DNA of 64,000 nucleotides from Endozoicomonas sp. 4G (GTDB lineage Bacteria; Pseudomonadota; Gammaproteobacteria; Pseudomonadales; Endozoicomonadaceae): NCBI RefSeq assembly GCF_023822025.1, contig NZ_CP082909.1, positions 4,117,001 to 4,181,000 of the forward strand, read 5' to 3'. Shown piece by piece: positions 58,639 to 64,000 of this stretch (position 1 is its first letter; each line of letters starts with the position of its first letter). The notes under the pieces were generated by a model. It saw only the letters and a program-made list of their open reading frames with translations, ran no database searches and was not told where the DNA came from. The position numbers and the translations under genes were made by a program.

Positions 58639-59118
58639 ATGAAAATTACTGACAAAAAAGTCGCACTGATCCATTACACCCTGAAAAATCACGAAGGCGA
58701 AGTTCTGGACAGTTCTGAAGGTCATGATCCCCTGGCCTACCTGCATGGTGAGGGTAATATTGTCGCTGGTCTGGAAAGTGCTCTGGAAGGAAAAGCGGCG
58801 GGAGACAAACTGGAAGTCTCTGTGGAAGCGGCTGAGGCCTACGGCGAATACGATGAAAGCCTGGTACAACCCATTCCCCGTGCCCAGTTTGGTGAACACG
58901 AGGTAGAAGTGGGTATGCAGTTTCATGCCGATACCGCGATCGGCCCACGCATTGTCACGATTACTGCCATTGAAGGTGATGAAGTGGTGATTGATGCCAA
59001 CCATCAGCTGGCCGGTGAAGATCTGAACTTTGCTGTTGAAGTGGTTGAAGTGCGCGAGGCCACTGAAGAAGAGCTGGAACATGGTCATGTGCATGGGCCT
59101 GATGATCACGAGCACTGA
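58639..59118 (+). CDS. slyD: FKBP-type peptidyl-prolyl isomerase SlyD
   Basis: Cytoplasmic prolyl isomerase/chaperone and metal carrier. The FKBP domain is split by an insert-in-flap (IF) domain: VALIHYTLKNHEGEVLDSSE, LAYLHGEGNIVAGLESALEG, then AYGEYDESLVQPIPRAQF. The C-terminal His-rich tail (HGHVHGPDDHEH) is short compared with E. coli SlyD but keeps metal ligands. Length is 159 aa. A strong terminator follows. Confidence 0.95.
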   Translation: MKITDKKVALIHYTLKNHEGEVLDSSEGHDPLAYLHGEGNIVAGLESALEGKAAGDKLEVSVEAAEAYGEYDESLVQPIPRAQFGEHEVEVGMQFHADTAIGPRIVTITAIEGDEVVIDANHQLAGEDLNFAVEVVEVREATEEELEHGHVHGPDDHEH

Positions 59119-59126
59119 CTCATCAT

Positions 59127-59155
59127 AAAAAAACCGGGTCAATCCCGGTTTTTTT
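59127..59155 (+). terminator. Rho-independent terminator after slyD
   Basis: Arms aaaaaaccggg / cccggtttttt with a short loop, ending in seven T residues, nine bases after the slyD stop. The leading A-run lets it serve the convergent transporter gene as well. Confidence 0.95.
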
Positions 59156-59162
59156 ATGCCCT

Positions 59163-59201
59163 GTAAAAAGCGCCGGTAAAAAGCGCCGGTAAACAGCGTC
59201 A
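59163..59201. repeat. 13-bp tandem repeat at the transporter gene 3' end
   Basis: Two perfect units of gtaaaaagcgccg and a third diverged unit that reaches into the transporter stop codon. Confidence 0.9.
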
Positions 59202-60107
59202 GCTTCTTTTAAAGGAGATTATGTTTCGAAAACTACCTTCGGGCAACTTTGTCAACAGGACACCAAGCAACAGGAACACCGTCAGAACCATAGACTCATG
59301 GCTGAGCATTCTTCCGTAATACACACTGTCCAGGAAGAGTGCAATCATCGGAAAAATCAGGAAGCAAATGGAAGCCTGAAATGGGCTGGCCAGTTTGTTC
59401 AGCTGAAAGTAAGCCATAATGCCGCCAATTCCTGCGACCGAACCCAGATAGATCACGGCGCTGAGTGAAAGCGCTGAGAAGTTGCTGATATCCGGCGCTT
59501 CCATAAAATAACCGGTAATGATCAGCAGTACCGATGCCATCAGACAGGGAAGGGCATTGTAGGTCAGGACATGAATACCCTCGCAACGACTCTGGACATT
59601 GGTGTAAACCAGGGCATGCATACACACAGCGACCACCAGTGCAACCACACCGATCAGGCTGCCATTACTGCTGACCGACATTTGGTTACCAATAATCGTC
59701 ACCAGACTGCCCAGGGCTATGATCAGACCCACCAGCTGATGTATCGCTACCCTCTGGCGATGAAGTAATACCGAAAGCACCAGAACCGCAACCGGCATAT
59801 TGGCAAAAATGATAGAAGCCAGCCCTGATGAAATATATTGCTCACCAAAAATCATCAGCGTGAAGGGGATGGCAAAGTAAAACAAACTGATCAGGATAAA
59901 TTCCAACCCCTTGTCCCTTGGAAACCAGATCGTAACGCCTTTCACTCTGGCCAGTAAGATAATCAGGGGGGCTGCTACGGCAAAACGAATCCCTGTAGCG
60001 ATAATGGGTGGAATGGTAGCAACCGCCAGCGCCATAGCCAGCCACGTCGTACCCCAAATGAAGCAGACAGTCATAAATAAAAGGCTGACCCGGGTTTTTG
60101 TGCTCAT
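59199..60107 (-). CDS. EamA/DMT-family transporter
   Basis: A 302-aa inner-membrane protein with ten hydrophobic segments in two EamA repeats: FIWGTTWLAMALAVATIPPI and ISSGLASIIFANMPVAVLVL in the first, then LVYTNVQSR and PFQASICFLIFPMIALFL in the second. The family exports metabolites and amino acids. GAGG precedes the ATG. It is divergent from the Lrp/AsnC regulator at 60255, which probably controls it. Confidence 0.92.
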   Translation of the reverse strand: MSTKTRVSLLFMTVCFIWGTTWLAMALAVATIPPIIATGIRFAVAAPLIILLARVKGVTIWFPRDKGLEFILISLFYFAIPFTLMIFGEQYISSGLASIIFANMPVAVLVLSVLLHRQRVAIHQLVGLIIALGSLVTIIGNQMSVSSNGSLIGVVALVVAVCMHALVYTNVQSRCEGIHVLTYNALPCLMASVLLIITGYFMEAPDISNFSALSLSAVIYLGSVAGIGGIMAYFQLNKLASPFQASICFLIFPMIALFLDSVYYGRMLSHESMVLTVFLLLGVLLTKLPEGSFRNIISFKRS

Positions 60108-60254
60108 GCTAACATCCTCGTAATACGTTCATAGCCTGAAAAGCAGTTTTTACTATTAACTAACTCTGATGAAAAAAGTTTATATACTGCAACTGGAAAA
60201 ATGTTGTCAAAGTTGCCATGATTTAAGCAATTTTTAGGAAAATAATTCTCCATT

Positions 60255-60713
60255 ATGCTCGATAAAAAAGATAAACTGATTCTGGACTGCCTCCAGCGCG
60301 ACGCCTCCACGCCAGTGGCCGATATTGCCGACAAGGTCGGGTTGACGGTTTCACCCTGCTGGAAGCGCTTAAAAAGGCTGGAAGAAGAAGGCTACATCAC
60401 TCAGCGGGTAGCCCTGCTGGATAGCGATAAACTGGGGCTACAGCTCACGGCTTTCGTTAATATCAAAACCCGTAATCACAGCAATGAATGGTATGAAGCT
60501 TTTGTCTCCCAGGTCAGTGGTTTTGTCGAAGTCGTTGAATTCTTCCGGATGGCGGGAGAGTACGACTACATGATGAAAGTAATGGTCAGGGATATGGCCG
60601 CCTTCGACGTATTCTACAAACGGTTGGTAAACAGCGTCACCGGGCTCAGCGAGGTGACCTCTTCCTTCGCCATGGAAAAGCTGAAAAATACCACGTATCT
60701 GCCGTTGGGTTGA
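60255..60713 (+). CDS. Lrp/AsnC-family transcriptional regulator
   Basis: A 152-aa regulator: N-terminal HTH (LDKKDKLILDCLQRDASTPV, VADIADKVGLTVSPCWKRLK) and a C-terminal RAM ligand-binding domain (FRMAGEYDYMMKVMVRDMAA). Such proteins sense amino acids. It is divergent from the EamA exporter with a 147-base shared control region, suggesting that it regulates export of an amino acid. Confidence 0.93.
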   Translation: MLDKKDKLILDCLQRDASTPVADIADKVGLTVSPCWKRLKRLEEEGYITQRVALLDSDKLGLQLTAFVNIKTRNHSNEWYEAFVSQVSGFVEVVEFFRMAGEYDYMMKVMVRDMAAFDVFYKRLVNSVTGLSEVTSSFAMEKLKNTTYLPLG

Positions 60714-60758
60714 TGGTCAAAGCCCGCTCCAGCGGAAGTCAGGCTTTTAACATATCGA

Positions 60759-61748
60759 TTACTGCTTTGCAATTGCCTGAAGCCGTTGCTGTTCACGAAC
60801 CACCTGTTTGGCTTTTCTTCGATTCAATACCGTCTTGCCGACTTCACCGCCCAGGTGGGCTTCTCCTCGTTGTCTTGCCAGCTGAATCTGGTGTTCACGT
60901 TCGCGAAAACGTTGCTTCTGATCCGGGGTGTGGCTGTCATAACAGTGAGGGCAACTGACGCCCTGTTCAAAATGTTCACTGAGCCGATCCTGCTCTGTAA
61001 TAGGTAGACGACAGGCGTTGCACTGATCGTACTGGCCTTTTTCAAGCTGATGATTAACAGTGACACGGTCATCAAAAACAAAGCATTCGCCTTCCCAGGT
61101 GGACTCTTCCTGCGGCACTTCTTCCAGATATTTCAGAATCCCGCCTTTTAAGTGGAACACTTCTTCAAAGCCCTGCTCTTTCAAATAAGCGGTCGACTTT
61201 TCGCAGCGGATGCCACCGGTGCAGAACATAGCCACTTTCTTGTGCTGCTGGGGATTGAGGTGATCCTTAACGTACTGGGGAAACTCCCTGAACGTTTTGG
61301 TATTGGGATTGACCGCATTTTTGAAGGAGCCTACCTGCACTTCATAGTCATTCCGGGTATCGACCACCAGGACATCCGGATCCTTGATTAAATCGTTCCA
61401 TGATCGGGCATCGACGTAGGTGCCGACCACATGATTGGGATCAATACCTTCCACTCCCATGGTGACGATTTCTTTCTTCAGTTTGACTTTGGTGCGCTTG
61501 AAAGGCATCGCTTCAGTATGGGATGTTTTGTACTCAAGTTCAGCGAGACGAGGGTCGCTTTTCAGCCAGGCCAGAAGCTGGTCAATCGCTTCGCGGGTAC
61601 CGGCAACGGTGCCATTAATGCCTTCCCGGGCAAGCAGCAGAGTGCCATGAACCTGATTATCTTCCATCACTTTCAGAAGCCTGGGCTTAATGGCTTCAAA
61701 ATTATCCAGAGTGACAAATTTATAGAGCGCACAAACGACGATTGACAT
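60759..61748 (-). CDS. trhO: tRNA uridine(34) hydroxylase TrhO
   Basis: Rhodanese-fold enzyme (YceA) that hydroxylates U34 of certain tRNAs. It has the family N-terminus [39 protein letters not shown], and the rhodanese active-site Cys in [22 protein letters not shown]-terminal [12 protein letters not shown] plus SCPHC metal-like motif and a basic tail follow. The frame extends to 61832, but the ATG at 61748 gives the family start and 329 aa. Confidence 0.95.
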   Translation of the reverse strand: MSIVVCALYKFVTLDNFEAIKPRLLKVMEDNQVHGTLLLAREGINGTVAGTREAIDQLLAWLKSDPRLAELEYKTSHTEAMPFKRTKVKLKKEIVTMGVEGIDPNHVVGTYVDARSWNDLIKDPDVLVVDTRNDYEVQVGSFKNAVNPNTKTFREFPQYVKDHLNPQQHKKVAMFCTGGIRCEKSTAYLKEQGFEEVFHLKGGILKYLEEVPQEESTWEGECFVFDDRVTVNHQLEKGQYDQCNACRLPITEQDRLSEHFEQGVSCPHCYDSHTPDQKQRFREREHQIQLARQRGEAHLGGEVGKTVLNRRKAKQVVREQQRLQAIAKQ

Positions 61749-61839
61749 ATAAAATCCTGTTGCTGGCCGGAGCGTAAATCCGGTGCAGTGTATTATTTTC
61801 TGGTCAGAAATCAGACCAGGTGAGCATAACAAAGAGCCG

Positions 61840-62241
61840 CTAACTATTCAGCCAGACATCTTTGGCCCAGTGCCAGACCGAAGGCCAGGTGGCTTCTGAG
61901 AGCTCACCGGCTGCCCACAGCCCCACCTCACCTTCTGCAGACACGCAATAAACATCGCCATTATGCTCACAGATCGGCAGTAGGTCCCTGGGCATACCCT
62001 GATCCCAGGCGATGGCGGCCACCTCGGGCAAATAGGTATGAGAATGAGGATCTTTAATGGTCACGGGCTCTATGGAGCCATAAACAACATCACTGACCTG
62101 CAATAAAAATTCCCGAAGCTCGGAGGGGATAGGAATCAGCAGCTGCTCTTGCGCTTCGATAACCTCATCTTCGTCAGGAAGCTCCAGTGGCGTAGGAACC
62201 TCGACGGCACTTTCCCGGAGTTCATCAATAACATCTTCCAT
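61840..62241 (-). CDS. SMI1/KNR4 (SUKH) family protein
   Basis: A 133-aa acidic protein of the SMI1/KNR4 fold: [37 protein letters not shown] and a C-terminal [11 protein letters not shown]. Members of the superfamily serve as immunity proteins, but this chromosomal type next to trhO/rhlE is conserved in gammaproteobacteria and no toxin gene is nearby. Confidence 0.85.
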   Translation of the reverse strand: MEDVIDELRESAVEVPTPLELPDEDEVIEAQEQLLIPIPSELREFLLQVSDVVYGSIEPVTIKDPHSHTYLPEVAAIAWDQGMPRDLLPICEHNGDVYCVSAEGEVGLWAAGELSEATWPSVWHWAKDVWLNS

Positions 62242-62332
62242 AGCGATAACCTGTTACTGGCACTGTGACGGTAGCAAAGCCCCCGGGCAATCCAGCGGCT
62301 GTTAGCAAGCTCAATCGAGCCGGAGTTCCCGA

Positions 62333-63535
62333 TTATCTGCGACCTTTGCGCGGTCTGCCAGACTTTTTGACGGGCGCCTGGTCACTCAGAGTCACGTTAA
62401 CACCGTCCTCAAAATAGGGAACCGGCTCAACCTTCAGAGGCTTTTTAATAAGCTTACGAATGGCTTCCAGCGGTTTTTTCTCTTCCGGGTTCATCAGGGA
62501 GATGGCTCGCCCGGGGCTGCCAGCACGACCAGTCCGACCAATACGATGCACATAATCCTGGGGCACTTTCGGCAGGTCGTAGTTGACAACCAGTGGCAAC
62601 TGATCGAGGTCCAGCCCCCTGGAGGCAACATCGGTGGCCACCAGAACCCGGTAGGCACCTGCCTGAAACTCAATGAGCGTTCTGCTGCGAGCGTGCTGAC
62701 TTTTGTCACTGTGCAGGGCGGTGGCGCTGATACCTTCGTCAGAGAGCAGGTCTGCGACTTTTTCAGCGGCCTTTTTAGTGCGAACGAACACCAGCGCCTG
62801 CTCCCACTTTCCCCCTTCAATGATGTAACTGAGAATTTCTGGTTTATCCTGCTGATCCACAGGATAGACCGACTGCCTGACCGTGTTGGCAGCGGAGTTG
62901 GGGTTCTCTATTTCAATTTTGACCGGATGACGCTGAAACTCATGAGCCAGGGTCTTGATCTCTTTGGAGAAGGTGGCAGAGAAAAGCAGGTTCTGACGTT
63001 TGGCAGGCAGAGCCTCAAGAATCTGATCCAGCTCGGCCTTGAAACCAAGATCCAGCATTCTGTCGGCTTCATCCAGAACCAGAATTTTCAGGTGGTTCAG
63101 GGTCAAATGTTGTTTTCGAATCAAATCCAGCAGTCGGCCTGGTGTTGCCGTCAGGACATCCACACCATCCCGTAACGCTGTGACCTGGGGCTCTAGATCA
63201 ACACCGCCGTATACCACCGCGGAGCGAAGAGAGAGCTGTGCACCATAGCGAACCACACTCTCGCCAACCTGCACAGCCAGCTCTCGGGTTGGTACCAGAA
63301 TCAAGGCACGGACAGGATGATTTTTAAGCGTTCGCATCTCTGACAGACGGTGCAGCATCGGCAGGGTGAAGCTCGCGGTTTTACCGGTTCCGGTCTGGGC
63401 TGATGCCATAACATCGCGACCGGTCAGCACCATAGGGATGGCTTTGGCCTGAATCGGGGAGGCTTTTTGATAACCCTGTTCAGTGACAGCCTGAAGTAGA
63501 GGTTCACACAAACCAAGGGATGAAAAGTCAGTCAT
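62333..63535 (-). CDS. rhlE: DEAD-box ATP-dependent RNA helicase RhlE
   Basis: RNA helicase with Q motif (FSSLGLCEPLLQAVTEQGYQ), Walker A AQTGTGKTASFTL, PTRELAVQVGE, DEAD in VLDEADRMLDLGF, SAT in LLFSATFS, and HRIGRTGRAGSPG. The short basic tail (KKSGRPRKGRR) suits the RhlE subgroup. Length is 400 aa. RhlE acts in ribosome assembly and RNA decay. Confidence 0.95.
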   Translation of the reverse strand: MTDFSSLGLCEPLLQAVTEQGYQKASPIQAKAIPMVLTGRDVMASAQTGTGKTASFTLPMLHRLSEMRTLKNHPVRALILVPTRELAVQVGESVVRYGAQLSLRSAVVYGGVDLEPQVTALRDGVDVLTATPGRLLDLIRKQHLTLNHLKILVLDEADRMLDLGFKAELDQILEALPAKRQNLLFSATFSKEIKTLAHEFQRHPVKIEIENPNSAANTVRQSVYPVDQQDKPEILSYIIEGGKWEQALVFVRTKKAAEKVADLLSDEGISATALHSDKSQHARSRTLIEFQAGAYRVLVATDVASRGLDLDQLPLVVNYDLPKVPQDYVHRIGRTGRAGSPGRAISLMNPEEKKPLEAIRKLIKKPLKVEPVPYFEDGVNVTLSDQAPVKKSGRPRKGRR

Positions 63536-63629
63536 TGATCTGTAGACCTCTAAGACATGAAAATGGGTCGGGTATTTTACAGCAGTTCTGATGCCCTGTG
63601 CATTGGGGTTTACCCAATGCTATTGGAGC

Positions 63630-63995
63630 TCAGAAGTGCTTGCGCAACCGAACTGGCAGTTTTCGGAACTCCATCTCGTAGTAACCTTCGGCTCCGACCA
63701 TCTCCCCGGCCGTGTCATAAAGCCATTGAGCCATGCCGTACAGACCTTCTTCATAGGTATTAATGGCGCCCGTCAGGGTGATCTCTCCCAGGCTCCGATT
63801 AATATTCATCACTTTGACAACACCGTCGAGCTCAGGGCCTTTCAGCTTGAAGGTGGCATCAGAGCTACAACCATTCAGTGTGAAGTACTCATTTTTGACC
63901 AGTTTATGATGGAGAGCCCCTGATGAGTCCATATCCAGCTCAAACAGTTTGATAATGCCAGAGCTGCTGTTGTTCTGGCTGACTTTCAGCTCCAT
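63630..63995 (-). CDS. Unknown 121-aa protein at the window edge
   Basis: A soluble beta-rich protein (GIIKLFELDMDSSGALHHKL, GVVKVMNINRSLGEITLTGA, EGLYGMAQWLYDTAG). The ATG at 63995 is five bases from the window end, so an earlier start cannot be excluded. I recognise no family. Confidence 0.6.
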   Translation of the reverse strand: MELKVSQNNSSSGIIKLFELDMDSSGALHHKLVKNEYFTLNGCSSDATFKLKGPELDGVVKVMNINRSLGEITLTGAINTYEEGLYGMAQWLYDTAGEMVGAEGYYEMEFRKLPVRLRKHF

Positions 63996-64000
63996 CTGAA

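Noticed and set aside
61840-62241. SMI1/KNR4 gene as an immunity protein of a polymorphic toxin system.
   Set aside because: There is no toxin gene next to it, and this chromosomal type beside trhO/rhlE is a conserved housekeeping arrangement.

Overview
The window looks like a chromosomal segment of a host-associated gammaproteobacterium, most plausibly an Endozoicomonas-type (Oceanospirillales) animal symbiont. The housekeeping gene order is gammaproteobacterial (rnfABCDGE-nth, dapE, plsB, ftsN/hslV/hslU, leuS, rhlE). It is interleaved with an unusual load of eukaryote-like genes: a BiP-type Hsp70, three secreted C2H2 zinc-finger arrays, an F-box/WD40-like protein and a periplasmic ankyrin protein. 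The assignment to Endozoicomonas is inference from this combination; no rRNA is present to confirm it.

Layout. 1-1918: a minus-strand Hsp70, cut by the window edge, with a signal peptide and eukaryotic ER-type (BiP) signatures. 2140-8687: the Rnf ion-translocating oxidoreductase operon with nth as last gene. 8968-11225: an accessory patch with a broken higBA-like toxin/antitoxin, the first zinc-finger gene and a 166-bp inverted-repeat (MITE-like) element. 11226-19748: a His-rich ModA-like protein, dapE, a conserved small protein, plsB, rsmJ, uppP, tsaB and adk. 19963-27881: two small proteins, an orphan Wzz-like protein, hslU, hslV, an ankyrin protein, oligopeptidase B and an FtsN-like SPOR protein. 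28109-31194: leuS and a stand-alone receiver protein. 31403-45204: mainly unknown or effector-like proteins (630, 654, 121, 288, 179 and 1089 aa) mixed with yceI, the divergent ohr/ohrR pair, an aminotransferase, a DUF2288 gene and arfB.

45288-54837: a Tim44-domain protein, then an accessory island. The island holds a BrnT/BrnA toxin-antitoxin pair, an IS200/IS605 element with intact tnpB and deleted tnpA, an IS4/Tn5-type transposase fragment, two more zinc-finger genes in tandem, and an IS607 element with a frameshifted recombinase. It ends at a DNA-3-methyladenine glycosylase gene. 54948-63995: a 1205-aa unknown protein, slyD, an EamA transporter divergent from an Lrp/AsnC regulator, trhO, a SMI1/KNR4 protein, rhlE and a small unknown.

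The most notable system is the zinc-finger family. Three paralogues (9694, 49690, 51061) each encode a Sec signal peptide, an acidic Ser/Asp/Glu spacer that in one copy is a 15-bp VNTR, 5-7 canonical C-X4-C-X12-H-X3-H fingers and a bipartite-NLS-like basic tail. The finger framework is nearly invariant while the DNA-contact positions vary. Together with the F-box/WD40 and BiP-like genes this suggests an arsenal aimed at a eukaryotic host, but secretion and nuclear targeting are inference. A second genome-wide oddity is the number of 12-20 bp direct tandem duplications, most of them in frame inside genes or across stop codons. No tRNA, rRNA or CRISPR array was recognised. The only stretch over 300 bases without a gene (10921-11225) holds the MITE-like element.
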